A program made the translations under genes and the position numbers. A DNA stretch of 64,000 nt from Bacteroidales bacterium (GTDB lineage Bacteria; Bacteroidota; Bacteroidia; Bacteroidales; UBA1402): positions 620,001 through 684,000 of the forward strand of contig JAJFTH010000003.1 in the NCBI GenBank assembly GCA_021373135.1. Direction: 5' to 3'. Below the pieces are notes generated by a model that saw nothing but the letters and a program-made list of their open reading frames with translations, was not told the DNA's origin and ran no database searches. Below, piece after piece: positions 52,872 through 62,637 of the stretch (the stretch's first letter is position 1; the number at the start of each line of letters is the position of its first letter).

Positions 52872-55316
52872 TTATGATTTCTTTATTTTTGGCTTAGCAT
52901 TCTTTTTTGTGGTTGCCTTTTTTTTCGCTGTTGTGGCTTTTGTACCTGTTGTTGTCTTTTTTGTAGTACTGCTCTTTTTAAGAGTTGTCACTTTTTTAGC
53001 TCCGGCCTTTTTCTTGGGTTTCTCACCTTGTTGGGCAATTAGTTTCAGACAGTCTTCCAGAGTCAATGTCTTCGGATCTGTTGTTTTTGGAATTCTGTAG
53101 TTGTTTCCATCCTTGTGGATGTAAGGACCAAAGCGTCCGTTCAGGATTTCTATGCTTTCGTCTTCGTCAAAATGTTTGATCAGTTTCTGTCTATCTGCTT
53201 CACGCTTTGCTTCAACCAACGAAGTGCATTCTTCCAGGGTAATTTCAAGAGGGTCTTTGGTCTTTGGGATAGAGATGAATTTATTGTCATGTCTGATATA
53301 GGGCCCAAAACGACCGACAGCAACTGTTACGTTCTTGTCTTCAAATGTTCCTACATATCTGGGAAGCTTGAACAATTCCAAAGCTTCTTCGAGGGTGATG
53401 GTTTCCAAACTCTGGTTTTTGTGTAGGGAAGCAAACAAAGGCTTTTCTTCATCATCTGCTGTTCCGATTTGTACAACCGGACCAAAACGACCGATACGTA
53501 CAGAAATCGGACGTCCTGTTTTCGGGTCTTCTCCCAAGATCCGTTCTCCGACTTTTTGTTTTGAATAAACGCTGGCGGCTTCGACTGCAGGATGGAATTT
53601 TTTATAGAAATTATCAATAATCGTTTCCCATTGAACATCACCTTCGGCAACCTGGTCGAATTGTTTTTCGATCAATGCGGTAAAGTTAAAATTCAGGACA
53701 TCCGGGAAGGATTCAAGAAGGAAGTCATTGACAACCATACCTATATCGGTTGGGAAGAGTTTCGCTTTTTCTGCACCAAAGTTTTCTGTCCCGGTGGTAT
53801 CTTCGATTTTTTCGTCTTTGAGCTCCAATAAGTTATAGGTTCTGATCTGACCTTCGCGATCTTCCCTGGTGATGTAATTCCTTTGCTGTATGGTGGAAAT
53901 GGTCGGTGCATAGGTGGAAGGACGGCCGATGCCGAGTTCTTCCATTTTGCGAACCAGACTGGCTTCCGTATATCTTGCCGGCCTTTGCGTGAAACGTTCC
54001 GTAGCTGTTACCGAATTCATCTGCAGTTTGTCCCCGACAAACATGGGGGGCAAAATTTTGCTACCATTTTCGGTATCATTTTCATCATCGGAAGATTCCA
54101 TATATACGCGGAGAAAACCGTCGAATTTCAGGACTTCACCTGTGATTTCAAATTTTTCATTGCTGTTGGATATCCCAATCCGGATGGTGGTCTTCTCCAA
54201 TTCTGCATCTGCCATCTGTGAGGCGATGGTGCGTTTCCAAATCAGTTCGTACAGCCGCTTTTCCTGAGCGTTTCCTTCTATCTGATGAACGTTCATGTAG
54301 GTTGGACGGATGGCTTCGTGTGCTTCTTGAGCTCCCTTGGATTTTGTATGGTAATGGCGTACCTTGATGTAATCATTGCCTGCCATCGACTCAATTTCAG
54401 CTTTTGAGGTATTGATGGCCAAACTGGACAGATTGACGGAGTCTGTACGCATATAGGTGATCTTCCCAGATTCATACAATTTTTGGGCAACCATCATCGT
54501 CTGTGAAACGGAAAAGCCGAGCTTTCTGGAAGCTTCCTGTTGTAATGTTGAAGTGGTAAAAGGAGGAGCCGGCGTTTTTTTCGTTGGTTTGGTGGCAATA
54601 TCCTCTATTGTGAAGATGGAAGTTTTGCATTTTTCGAGTAAGTCTAAGGCCTCTTCTTTGGTACTTAAGCGTTGTTGAAGGTCTGCTTTGACGCTGATGT
54701 CTTTTCCTTCAGCATCAGTGATCAGAAAAATGACGGATACTTTATAGGATGCTTCCGGTTCAAATTTTTGAATTTCGCGTTCACGTTCTACGATGATGCG
54801 TACTGCTACAGATTGTACACGTCCGGCAGAAAGTGAAGGCTTGATTTTCCTCCAGAGAACAGGAGAAAGTTCAAAACCGACGATTCTGTCCAATACGCGG
54901 CGGGCTTGCTGTGCGTCCACCAGGTGCAGGTCAATTTCACGAGGTGTCTCAATGGCATTCAGAATCGCATCTTTGGTGATTTCATGAAAAACGATGCGTC
55001 TGGTGTTGCCGGCATTCAGCCCAAGCACTTCATAGAGGTGCCATGCGATGGCTTCTCCCTCACGGTCCTCATCGGAAGCGAGCCATACCACTTCTGCCTC
55101 TTTTGCATTTGACTTTAATTCGCTGACTAATTTCTTCTTGTCGGATGATATCTCATATATCGGTTTATAGTTATTCGCCATGTCCACTCCGAAATCCTTT
55201 TTGCTCAGGTCGCGAATATGACCAAAGCTGGATAGGACTTTGTAGTCTTTTCCCAAGAATTTTTCTATGGTTTTGGCTTTGGCCGGAGACTCTACAATAA
55301 CTAAATTCTTTTGCAT
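52872..55316 (-). CDS. topA: DNA topoisomerase I
   Basis: 814 residues. N-terminal Toprim domain (NLVIVESPAKAKTIEKFLG; DEDREGEAIAWHLYE) and the type IA core with the catalytic tyrosine in GKITYMRTDSVNLS. The C-terminus holds repeats with GRFGPY.. motifs in place of zinc-cysteine fingers, and ends in a long lysine/threonine-rich tail (about 755-814). It relaxes negative supercoils. Promoter box TAATTTTG on the minus strand lies at 55357-55364. Confidence 0.96.
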   Translation of the reverse strand: MQKNLVIVESPAKAKTIEKFLGKDYKVLSSFGHIRDLSKKDFGVDMANNYKPIYEISSDKKKLVSELKSNAKEAEVVWLASDEDREGEAIAWHLYEVLGLNAGNTRRIVFHEITKDAILNAIETPREIDLHLVDAQQARRVLDRIVGFELSPVLWRKIKPSLSAGRVQSVAVRIIVEREREIQKFEPEASYKVSVIFLITDAEGKDISVKADLQQRLSTKEEALDLLEKCKTSIFTIEDIATKPTKKTPAPPFTTSTLQQEASRKLGFSVSQTMMVAQKLYESGKITYMRTDSVNLSSLAINTSKAEIESMAGNDYIKVRHYHTKSKGAQEAHEAIRPTYMNVHQIEGNAQEKRLYELIWKRTIASQMADAELEKTTIRIGISNSNEKFEITGEVLKFDGFLRVYMESSDDENDTENGSKILPPMFVGDKLQMNSVTATERFTQRPARYTEASLVRKMEELGIGRPSTYAPTISTIQQRNYITREDREGQIRTYNLLELKDEKIEDTTGTENFGAEKAKLFPTDIGMVVNDFLLESFPDVLNFNFTALIEKQFDQVAEGDVQWETIIDNFYKKFHPAVEAASVYSKQKVGERILGEDPKTGRPISVRIGRFGPVVQIGTADDEEKPLFASLHKNQSLETITLEEALELFKLPRYVGTFEDKNVTVAVGRFGPYIRHDNKFISIPKTKDPLEITLEECTSLVEAKREADRQKLIKHFDEDESIEILNGRFGPYIHKDGNNYRIPKTTDPKTLTLEDCLKLIAQQGEKPKKKAGAKKVTTLKKSSTTKKTTTGTKATTAKKKATTKKNAKPKIKKS

Positions 55317-55476
55317 TTGATGTATTTTTACGGGATTTTTAAAAAAAATCGCGCCGCAAAATTAGTAAAAACCAAGAAGAAAGCCCTTTTTTCTGAAATA
55401 AAAGAATTTTTTCTATGTTTCCGAGTATTCTCGAAAGGTGTTAAGTCCCTCTGGAAAAGGATGATGGATTAACTAT

Positions 55477-56004
55477 TCATAATTCGCCATCTTCCTCATA
55501 CCAGCTTGCATACATCTGGTAATTGTCTGAAATGCGCTTGTTAATGGTCCTGGTTTGTTCCGGATTTGCCATTTTTACAAATTTGGCGGGTACTCCTGCA
55601 TAAATGCTGTATGGTTCTACTTTGGTTTTGCTGAGTATGACAGAACCGGCTGCAACAATTGCACCCTCGCCGATTACGGCATCGTCCAGTAAAACCGCTC
55701 CCATTCCGATCAGGGCATTGTCTTCAATTTTGGCACCGTGGATGGTGACATTGTGTCCGATAGAAACGTTGTCTCCAATCTCAATGGTGGATTTTTTATA
55801 GAGGGTATGCAAAACAGAACCATCCTGAATGTTTACGTTATTGCCGATCCTGATTGAATTGACATCGCCCCGCAGGACGGTGTTGAACCAGATGCTGCAT
55901 CCGTCACCCATGATGACATCTCCGATGATGGTTGCATTGTCGGCAAAAAAGCAGTTCTTGCCGCATTGAGGCTCGAAGCCTCTGACAGATTTTATCAGTG
56001 CCAT
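55477..56004 (-). CDS. Gamma-carbonic anhydrase family protein
   Basis: 175 residues from ATG 56004 (MALIKSVRGFEP). Hexapeptide repeats (IIGDVIMGDGC, IRIGNNVNIQDGSV, ISIGHNVTIHGAKI) form a left-handed beta-helix. The metal-binding histidines in GSVLHT and IGHNVTIHG are present. Activity as carbonic anhydrase is uncertain across this YrdA/PaaY-like family. It lies downstream of the aminopeptidase gene on the same strand. Confidence 0.88.
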   Translation of the reverse strand: MALIKSVRGFEPQCGKNCFFADNATIIGDVIMGDGCSIWFNTVLRGDVNSIRIGNNVNIQDGSVLHTLYKKSTIEIGDNVSIGHNVTIHGAKIEDNALIGMGAVLLDDAVIGEGAIVAAGSVILSKTKVEPYSIYAGVPAKFVKMANPEQTRTINKRISDNYQMYASWYEEDGEL

Positions 56005-56046
56005 ATTTTTTGTTTTGTGTTCGATATATAAGGTATAGTTCATTGA

Positions 56047-57837
56047 TTAGATTTTTCCGGTCTTTTGTTTTAACCAGTTGCATTCCGTCTCATTCAACCA
56101 GGGAGCCAACTTCTCATAGATAGTCTGATGATAATCGTTGATCCATTTTGTTTCGTCAGGACTTAACAACTTCTTTTCGATGCTATTTAAATCGAAAGGG
56201 AAAAGTGTCAGTGTCTCAAAAGTAAGGTATTGTCCAAAATCGGTTGTTTCTTTTTCGCAAACCATGATCAGATTCTCGAGGCGGATACCGTATTTTCCGG
56301 TGCGATAAACTCCTGGTTCATTGGATGTAATCATACCAACCTTTAAGGTGGCCGGATTTTCATTCATTCGGATACTTTGTGGCCCTTCATGCACATTCAG
56401 AAAATGCCCCACGCCATGTCCGGTGCCGTGCCAGAAGTTGAGTCCTCTTTCCCAGATGAACTGTCTGGCAAGAACATCAAGTTGTGCGCCACGGGTCTCC
56501 GTTGGAAAACTGACCCTGCTCAGGGCGATGACACCTTTGAGCAGACAAGTGTAGTCTTCCTTATAATCTTTCGGCGTATTCTGATAGAAAGACCAGGTAC
56601 GGGTGATATCTGTTGTCCCGTCTAAATACTGCCCTCCGGTGTCAATCAGCAGAAAACCTTCGCTACTTACCTTGTAGGCGGTTTCCGGAGTTGCTTCATA
56701 ATGGACGATGGCTCCGTGTTCGTTAAATCCGACGATGGGGCAAAAACTTTCGCAAACGTAGTTTTCCTGTTCTCGCCTGAACTCTGCTATTTTCTCGCCG
56801 ATTGCCCATTCATCCTGCAAATTTTCTTTGTTTGACTGATTGACGGCATTTTCCATCCACATCCAAAAACGGGTCAGAGCGATACCATCTTTAATCATTG
56901 CTTTCCGAAAACCTGCTATTTCAACCGGATTCTTGATCCCCTTCATCAAAGCGACAGGGGATTCCATTTCTATGATGGTGCAGTTTGCCGGAATGCTTTG
57001 ATAAAGTTTGTAGTTTATCTTTGATTTGTCTATCAGAATTTTAGCATTTTCCAAATGCCTCAGATAGGAGGAGATGTTGTCGTAATCCGTAATTTTTATG
57101 TTGTTTTTCTGAAGGTAGGATTCGGTCTCACTTTTAAGCTTGGAGGCATCAGCAAAAAGGATGAGATTCTCCTTGTCTATGAAAGCATAGCATATTCCAA
57201 CGGGGTTGTATTCAACATCTTCTCCCCGGATGTTGAATAGCCAGGCTATTTCATCCAATGCGCCCAATGGCATACCATCTGCACCGGCCTTCAACATCTC
57301 GCTCCGTAGCCTTTCTGTTTTGCTTCGGATGCTTTCTCCACTGAATTTTTCGGGAAACGGGTATATTTTTCCTTCCGGAAAATGGGGACGGCTTGTCCAA
57401 ACTGCTTCATAAGGTTCAAATCCGGTTTCCAGTATGGTGCCCGTTTTCTCAAAAAACTCAGATAAGGATTGTGCTTCTTTTGTGGAAAAGACAGCCCCGT
57501 CAATACCCACTGAACAATATCCTTCCTCAACAATCCATTGTTCCGGACATGGTGTTTCTGCTATTCCAAGCTTGAATAGCCGGATGTTGCTGCCTCGTAG
57601 TTCCTCTTCTGCCTGAAGAAAGAACCTGGAATCTGTCCACAAACCGGCTCCGGTGGCTCCTACCACCAATGTTCCGGCACTTCCGGTAAAGCCGGAGAGA
57701 TATTCCCTGAATTTCCAACAATCAGCGGTGTCTTCGCTTTGATGAGGGTCTGCCGTCGGTATGATGCAGGCTTCAAGGCCTTTTTTTTGCAGTTGCTCCC
57801 GTAGAAGTTCCAGTTTTTTGATGATAGGTATGTTCAT
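56047..57837 (-). CDS. Xaa-Pro aminopeptidase (M24 family)
   Basis: 596 residues from ATG 57837 (MNIPIIKKLELLREQL); a longer upstream frame is rejected as lacking homology. Creatinase-type N-terminal domains are followed by the pita-bread M24 catalytic domain with metal ligands in LLIDTGGQYLDGTTDITRT, the HGTGHGVGHFLNVHEGP histidine segment and the late glutamates (NEPG, RLENL). It removes N-terminal residues before proline in the cytosol. The carbonic anhydrase-like gene follows. Confidence 0.92.
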   Translation of the reverse strand: MNIPIIKKLELLREQLQKKGLEACIIPTADPHQSEDTADCWKFREYLSGFTGSAGTLVVGATGAGLWTDSRFFLQAEEELRGSNIRLFKLGIAETPCPEQWIVEEGYCSVGIDGAVFSTKEAQSLSEFFEKTGTILETGFEPYEAVWTSRPHFPEGKIYPFPEKFSGESIRSKTERLRSEMLKAGADGMPLGALDEIAWLFNIRGEDVEYNPVGICYAFIDKENLILFADASKLKSETESYLQKNNIKITDYDNISSYLRHLENAKILIDKSKINYKLYQSIPANCTIIEMESPVALMKGIKNPVEIAGFRKAMIKDGIALTRFWMWMENAVNQSNKENLQDEWAIGEKIAEFRREQENYVCESFCPIVGFNEHGAIVHYEATPETAYKVSSEGFLLIDTGGQYLDGTTDITRTWSFYQNTPKDYKEDYTCLLKGVIALSRVSFPTETRGAQLDVLARQFIWERGLNFWHGTGHGVGHFLNVHEGPQSIRMNENPATLKVGMITSNEPGVYRTGKYGIRLENLIMVCEKETTDFGQYLTFETLTLFPFDLNSIEKKLLSPDETKWINDYHQTIYEKLAPWLNETECNWLKQKTGKI

Positions 57838-57956
57838 GGATATTGAGTTTATAGATGGCAAAAATACTTTATTTTGAATTAAATAGCCATAGGCCGCCAT
57901 ACTTTTGATCTTTTTACAAGAAAAGCAAAAAAACGAAAAAAACTTTTCATGAAATG

Positions 57957-57987
57957 TTTGGTAAATCAATCCCTTTATCTAATTTTG
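57957..57987 (+). promoter_or_regulatory. Promoter of rpsU operon
   Basis: TTTG (57957-57960), 19 bp spacer, TAATTTTG (57980-57987), followed by CAG; an exact fit to the Bacteroidota primary sigma consensus. It is 38 bp before the rpsU ATG. Confidence 0.75.
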
Positions 57988-58025
57988 CAGTCCGATTTAA
58001 ATAAAACATTAAAGCACGTAAAATT

Positions 58026-58217
58026 ATGATCGTAGTTCCAATCAAAGAAGGAGAAAACATTGAAAAAGCACTGAAAAAATTCAAACGCAAATTTGAAAAA
58101 ACTGGGGTTGTTAAAGAACTCAGAAACAGACAAGCTTTTACAAAACCTTCGGTTGAGAAAAGAAAACAGAAAAGTAAAGCGATTTACGTTCAACAATTGC
58201 AGCAAGTAGAAGAATAG
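58026..58217 (+). CDS. rpsU: 30S ribosomal protein S21
   Basis: 63 residues, typical S21: IIVVPIKEGENIEKALKKFKRKFEKTG and the basic C-terminal helix. It binds near the mRNA entry region of the 30S subunit. In Bacteroidota S21 helps sequester the anti-Shine-Dalgarno region, which fits the general weakness of ribosome binding sites in this window. It is first in the rpsU-xerC-hpf group. Confidence 0.96.
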   Translation: MIVVPIKEGENIEKALKKFKRKFEKTGVVKELRNRQAFTKPSVEKRKQKSKAIYVQQLQQVEE

Positions 58218-58318
58218 TCTTCTGTTCTATTTTTTATTGTTAATTAAATTAGAAATAGCTTGTTTTTGTTGGGCTGATTTGTTATATTCGTTGCAGAATT
58301 AGTCAAGCAGTGAATATA

Positions 58319-59203
58319 ATGTTGGTCGACGAATTTTTACAATATCTACGGTATGAGAAGAATTATTCTACTCATACCGTTGTTGCGTATAAGCGTGACC
58401 TGTCCCAGTTACTGGAATATGTTGCTTTGGAATATCAGATAACTCAGCCTGAGATTATTGACTCGGATATGCTCAGATCATGGATGGTCAACATGATGGA
58501 AAACGGCATTTCCGCGCGTTCCGTAAACCGGAAATTGTCCTGCCTCAAATCTTTCTGGCATTTTTTGATTCGTCAGGGTTATGTTGAACATAATCCTGTG
58601 CAAAAGGTGTTGGCTCCCAAAACAAAGAAACCCATCCCTGTGTTTTTAAAGGAGGATGAGATGGAAGAGCTGCTGGATACCGTCAAGGAAAACGATCATG
58701 ATTTTGTCTCTGAGAGGGATCATCTGATTCTTGATCTTTTTTATTCAACAGGTATGCGTCTTTCTGAGCTGATAGGCTTGAAAGATGAACAAGTGGATTT
58801 GGATGCTTGTCTGTTGCGCGTGACCGGTAAACGGAATAAGCAGCGGTTGATTCCGTTTGGAAAGGAACTGAAAAATGCCATCATTGCATATCAGATAAAA
58901 CGTGATAAAGAGATATCGAACAAACCTTCCCGGCTGTTGGTTCGGGAAAACGGATCGCCTTTATATCCTCAGCTGGTATATAGGATGGTCCACAAACGTT
59001 TGTCTGAAGTCGCTACATTATCAAAAAGTAGTCCGCATATATTGAGACATACTTTTGCAACAACGTTATTGAACAGAGGCGCCGAATTGAATGCCGTCAA
59101 GGAGCTCCTTGGACATAGCAGTCTGTCGGCAACGGAGGTGTACACACATACAACCTTCGCTGAATTAAAAAAAGAATATAAACTAGCCCACCCCAGGGCG
59201 TAA
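58319..59203 (+). CDS. xerC: Site-specific tyrosine recombinase XerC/XerD
   Basis: 294 residues from ATG 58319 (a GTG three codons earlier is the alternative). The N-terminal SAM-like domain and catalytic domain carry the residues R (TGMRLSEL), K (VTGKRNKQR), H-x-x-R (HILRHTFAT), H (LLGHSSLSATEVYTH) and the nucleophile Y in the latter segment. It resolves chromosome dimers at dif. The position between rpsU and hpf is conserved in the phylum and argues for a housekeeping Xer, not a phage integrase. Confidence 0.92.
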   Translation: MLVDEFLQYLRYEKNYSTHTVVAYKRDLSQLLEYVALEYQITQPEIIDSDMLRSWMVNMMENGISARSVNRKLSCLKSFWHFLIRQGYVEHNPVQKVLAPKTKKPIPVFLKEDEMEELLDTVKENDHDFVSERDHLILDLFYSTGMRLSELIGLKDEQVDLDACLLRVTGKRNKQRLIPFGKELKNAIIAYQIKRDKEISNKPSRLLVRENGSPLYPQLVYRMVHKRLSEVATLSKSSPHILRHTFATTLLNRGAELNAVKELLGHSSLSATEVYTHTTFAELKKEYKLAHPRA

Positions 59204-59222
59204 AAGAGAAGGAGGATTCTTT

Positions 59223-59522
59223 ATGGAAATCAGAATTCAATCGATCCATTTCGATGCTACAGTTGCATTGGAGAAATTCATCCAGAAAAAGGTTGCTAAG
59301 CTGGAACAGTATTATGATGATATTCTGGAAGCAGAAGTCATTTTGAAGGTTATTAAACCAGAAACAGTATCAAACAAAGAAGCTTTGGTTAAAATCAAGG
59401 TATCAGGTAATGAGCTGTTTGCTTCCAAAATTAGTGATACATTTGAAGAGTCTGTGGACGTTTCTGTGGAGGCTTTGCAAAAACAACTCTTGAAGTTCAA
59501 GGAAAAAATCCGTGCAAAATAA
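59223..59522 (+). CDS. hpf: Ribosome hibernation promoting factor (short form)
   Basis: 99 residues, the HPF/YfiA ribosome-binding domain alone (IRIQSIHFDATVALEKFIQKKVAKLEQYYD ... EALQKQLLKFKEKI). It inactivates ribosomes in stationary phase by forming or stabilising 100S dimers. It lies 19 bp after xerC. Confidence 0.93.
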   Translation: MEIRIQSIHFDATVALEKFIQKKVAKLEQYYDDILEAEVILKVIKPETVSNKEALVKIKVSGNELFASKISDTFEESVDVSVEALQKQLLKFKEKIRAK

Positions 59523-59537
59523 TTTTTCTCAAAAATG

Positions 59538-59570
59538 TTTTTGTGGATTCAAATTAAACACCTACATTTG
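59538..59570 (+). promoter_or_regulatory. Promoter of the tRNA-tuf operon
   Basis: TTTTTG (59538-59543), 19 bp, TACATTTG (59563-59570), then CAGCC. This is the best promoter match in the window and stands 70 bp before tRNA-Tyr. Confidence 0.75.
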
Positions 59571-59640
59571 CAGCCGTTTCTCACAAGCCTTGTGCGCTGA
59601 GTACGGCTGCATAGCTTAAGTACAGAAACAAAGGATAAAA

Positions 59641-59723
59641 GGGCAGTTACCAGAGTGGCCAAATGGGGCAGACTGTAACTCTGCTAGCGCAAGCTTACGG
59701 TGGTTCGAATCCATCACTGCCCA
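59641..59723 (+). tRNA. tRNA-Tyr (anticodon GTA)
   Basis: 83 nt class II tRNA with a long variable arm. Acceptor GGGCAGT pairs with ACTGCCC; loop CTGTAAC gives GTA; CCA is not encoded. Confidence 0.94.
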
Positions 59724-59820
59724 CAGGAAATAGATAGGAAGGATTTATTCTTCCTGGAGTTTCCGGGTGATTGTTAACGAGGATCTCTAAAGGCGGATTG
59801 TTTGTTAAGTCAATCAAATT

Positions 59821-59893
59821 GCGGGAATAGCTCAGTTGATAGAGCATTAGCCTTCCAAGCTGAGGGTCGCGGGTTTGAGTCCCGTTTCCCGCT
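59821..59893 (+). tRNA. tRNA-Gly (anticodon TCC)
   Basis: 73 nt. Acceptor GCGGGAA with TTCCCGC; loop CTTCCAA gives TCC; discriminator T. Confidence 0.94.
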
Positions 59894-59900
59894 CTTTTTC

Positions 59901-59972
<72 letters not shown>

Positions 59973-60012
59973 CTTATTTTATTTAATTCATTCAATTTAT
60001 AATCTTTGAGTT

Positions 60013-61200
60013 ATGGCTAAAGAACATTACAACAGAAGTAAACCCCATGTCAACATTGGTACGATCGGCCATGTAGACCACGGTAAAACGACCTTGACAG
60101 CTGCTATCACTATGGTGTTGGCAAAAAAAGGTCTTTCTCAAATTATGTCATTTGATCAGATTGACAATGCTCCGGAAGAAAAAGAAAGAGGTATTACGAT
60201 TAACACGGCTCACGTAGAATACGAAACCGCTAATCGTCACTATGCACACGTTGACTGTCCGGGTCACGCTGACTACGTTAAGAACATGGTTACCGGTGCT
60301 GCCCAAATGGACGGTGCTATCATCGTTGTAGCAGCTACTGATGGTCCTATGCCTCAAACACGTGAGCACATTCTTTTGGCTCGTCAGGTAAACGTACCTA
60401 AATTGGTCGTTTTCATGAACAAATGTGATATGGTCGATGATGAAGAAATGTTGGAATTGGTTGAAATGGAAATGCGCGACTTGCTCGGCTTCTATGGTTT
60501 CGATGCTGACAACACTCCTTTTATTCGTGGTTCTGCCCTTGGCGCATTGAATGGTGTTCCGGAATGGGAAGAAAAAGTGATGGAATTGATGGATGCAGTT
60601 GATAGCTGGATCGATCTTCCTCCACGTGCTGTTGACAAACCTTTCTTGATGCCTGTTGAAGACGTCTTCTCCATCACTGGTCGTGGTACTGTAGCTACAG
60701 GTCGTATTGAAACCGGTGTCATTCATACTGGTGATGAAGTTCAGATCATTGGTTTGGGCGCAGAGGGTAAAAAATCAGTTGTTACCGGTGTTGAAATGTT
60801 CCGAAAGATTTTGGACGACGGTCAGGCTGGTGATAATGTTGGTTTGTTGCTCCGTGGTATTGACAAGGACGAAGTTAAACGTGGTATGGTTATTTCACAC
60901 CCGGGTAAAGTTACTCCTCACAGCAAGTTCAAAGCTTCCGTATATATCCTGAAGAAAGAAGAAGGTGGTCGTCACACTCCTTTCCATCAGAAATATCGTC
61001 CTCAGTTCTATATCCGTACCTTGGATGTTACGGGTGAAATTACATTGCCGGAAGGTGTTGAAATGGTTATGCCTGGTGATAACCTGGAAATCAATGTTGA
61101 ACTGATCTACCCGGTAGCTTTATCTGTAGGTTTGCGTTTCGCTATCCGTGAAGGTGGACGTACAGTAGGTTCCGGTCAGATTACCGAAATTGTAAATTAA
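60013..61200 (+). CDS. tuf: Elongation factor Tu
   Basis: 395 residues. GTPase motifs GHVDHGKT (19-26), DCPGHADY and NKCD are present, with domains II and III complete to GQITEIVN. It delivers aminoacyl-tRNA to the ribosome. It follows three tRNA genes in one transcript and ends before a strong terminator. It is one of the few genes here with clearly optimised codons. Confidence 0.98.
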   Translation: MAKEHYNRSKPHVNIGTIGHVDHGKTTLTAAITMVLAKKGLSQIMSFDQIDNAPEEKERGITINTAHVEYETANRHYAHVDCPGHADYVKNMVTGAAQMDGAIIVVAATDGPMPQTREHILLARQVNVPKLVVFMNKCDMVDDEEMLELVEMEMRDLLGFYGFDADNTPFIRGSALGALNGVPEWEEKVMELMDAVDSWIDLPPRAVDKPFLMPVEDVFSITGRGTVATGRIETGVIHTGDEVQIIGLGAEGKKSVVTGVEMFRKILDDGQAGDNVGLLLRGIDKDEVKRGMVISHPGKVTPHSKFKASVYILKKEEGGRHTPFHQKYRPQFYIRTLDVTGEITLPEGVEMVMPGDNLEINVELIYPVALSVGLRFAIREGGRTVGSGQITEIVN

Positions 61201-61220
61201 TACAAGATTAGTATACCTTT

Positions 61221-61255
61221 AAAGAGCTCCCACTGAAAAAGGGGGAGCTTTTTTT
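61221..61255 (+). terminator. Terminator after tuf
   Basis: AAAGAGCTCCC-ACTGAAAAA-GGGGGAGCTT followed by seven T. It separates tuf from the tRNA-Trp/secE transcript, possibly as partial read-through control. Confidence 0.9.
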
Positions 61256-61260
61256 GACAC

Positions 61261-61333
61261 ACGGGAGTAGCTCAGTTGGTAGAGCATCGGTCTCCAAAAC
61301 CGAGTGTCGGGAGTTCGAGCCTCTCCTTCCGTG
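61261..61333 (+). tRNA. tRNA-Trp (anticodon CCA)
   Basis: 73 nt. Acceptor ACGGGAG with CTTCCGT (one G-U); loop CTCCAAA gives CCA; discriminator G. It is directly followed by CCA at 61334-61336, so the 3' CCA is encoded, unlike the other tRNAs in the window. Its position before secE is conserved in Bacteroidota. Confidence 0.94.
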
Positions 61334-61355
61334 CCATTAAAACCCAAGCTAAAAG

Positions 61356-61562
61356 ATGAAGAAATTTTTTAAAAGAGTAGCCTCTTATTGCAGAGAGTCT
61401 TACAATGAGCTTGTACATAAGACCAGTTGGCCTACCATGTCCGAGTTGAGCAATAGCGCGGTCGTTGTTTTAACTGCTTCCACGGTTGTCGCGTTGATTG
61501 TTTTTCTCATCGATTTAGGTTTTGAAAACATCATGACCTTTATTTACGAGAAGGTATTTTAA
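61356..61562 (+). CDS. secE: Preprotein translocase subunit SecE
   Basis: 68 residues with a single C-terminal membrane helix (about 40-60) and the conserved amphipathic [14 protein letters not shown] segment before it. It clamps SecY in the Sec translocon. It is 14 bp before nusG. Confidence 0.93.
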   Translation: MKKFFKRVASYCRESYNELVHKTSWPTMSELSNSAVVVLTASTVVALIVFLIDLGFENIMTFIYEKVF

Positions 61563-61576
61563 TTCCAGTAAGAGTA

Positions 61577-62119
61577 ATGTCTGATATTGAAAAAAAATGG
61601 TACGTTCTTCGTGCCGTAAGCGGCAAGGAAAGCAAAGTAAAGGAGTATCTTGATGCTGAAATCAAGAATTCCTCTCTTGGTGATTACTTGTCTCAGGTTC
61701 TTATTCCTACGGAAAAGGTCTATCAGGTGCGTAATGGCAAAAGGATACTCAAAGAGCGTTCATATTTGCCTGGTTATGTTTTGATAGAAGCCGCACTCGT
61801 TGGTGAAGTAGCACATGCGCTCCGGAATACACCGAATGTCATCGGATTCCTTGGAGGTACGGATAATCCCCAAAGCCTTCGTGAATCTGAAGTGAACCGA
61901 ATTTTAGGTAAAGTTGACGAACTCCAGGAAACCGGAGAGGATTTTTCTGTCACCTATTATGTCGGTGAGTCTGTCAAAGTAAATGCCGGACCGTTCAGTG
62001 GCTTCAGTGCTATCATTGAAGAAGTGAATAATGAGCGTAAAAAGCTCAAGGTCATGGTTAAGATTTTCGGACGGAAAACTCCGCTCGAATTGGGTTTTAT
62101 GCAAGTCGAAAAAGAGTAG
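61577..62119 (+). CDS. nusG: Transcription termination/antitermination protein NusG
   Basis: 180 residues: NGN domain ([21 protein letters not shown] ... [10 protein letters not shown]) and C-terminal KOW domain ([29 protein letters not shown]). It travels with RNA polymerase and couples it to ribosomes. Normal length. Confidence 0.96.
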   Translation: MSDIEKKWYVLRAVSGKESKVKEYLDAEIKNSSLGDYLSQVLIPTEKVYQVRNGKRILKERSYLPGYVLIEAALVGEVAHALRNTPNVIGFLGGTDNPQSLRESEVNRILGKVDELQETGEDFSVTYYVGESVKVNAGPFSGFSAIIEEVNNERKKLKVMVKIFGRKTPLELGFMQVEKE

Positions 62120-62181
62120 TTGAAAGTTACGTTTCGACCCATTCTTTTTTTCTATTCCACAAATTTTTAATTTAGAACAAA

Positions 62182-62625
62182 ATGGCTAAAGAAGTTGCTG
62201 GACAAATCAAATTGCAGATTAAAGGGGGTGCGGCAAATCCCTCTCCTCCCGTAGGACCTGCTTTAGGTTCGAAAGGTGTTAACATCATGGAGTTTTGCAA
62301 GCAATTCAACGCCAGAACTCAGGACAATTCGGGCAAAATTTTGCCGGTTGTCATTACTTACTATTCTGATAAATCTTTTGATTTTATCGTTAAAACTCCT
62401 CCTGCAGCTGTTCAGTTGTTGGAAGCTGCAAAGGTTAAGAGCGGATCAGCCGAACCTAACCGTAAAAAAGTTGCTTCTGTTACTTGGGAACAGGTAAAGG
62501 CGATTGCTGAAGATAAGATGCAGGATTTGAACTGTTTCACCGTTGAATCTGCAATGAGATTAATTGCAGGTACGGCTCGTAGTATGGGTATCACCGTTAA
62601 AGGGGAATTCCCCGCTAACATTTAA
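62182..62625 (+). CDS. rplK: 50S ribosomal protein L11
   Basis: 147 residues, complete: [29 protein letters not shown] at the start and the RNA-binding C-terminal domain ([14 protein letters not shown]). It forms the GTPase-associated centre. It lies 12 bp before rplA. Confidence 0.97.
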   Translation: MAKEVAGQIKLQIKGGAANPSPPVGPALGSKGVNIMEFCKQFNARTQDNSGKILPVVITYYSDKSFDFIVKTPPAAVQLLEAAKVKSGSAEPNRKKVASVTWEQVKAIAEDKMQDLNCFTVESAMRLIAGTARSMGITVKGEFPANI

Positions 62626-62637
62626 ACTTCAATTAAG

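Noticed and set aside
57838..57969. 44-codon extension of the aminopeptidase P gene
   Set aside because: Hydrophobic, unrelated to the family N-terminus, and overlapping the rpsU promoter region; the ATG at 57837 fits the family.
58319..59203. Tyrosine recombinase as a sign of a phage or integrative element
   Set aside because: Its place between rpsU and hpf, with no attachment repeats or phage genes, indicates the housekeeping XerC/D.
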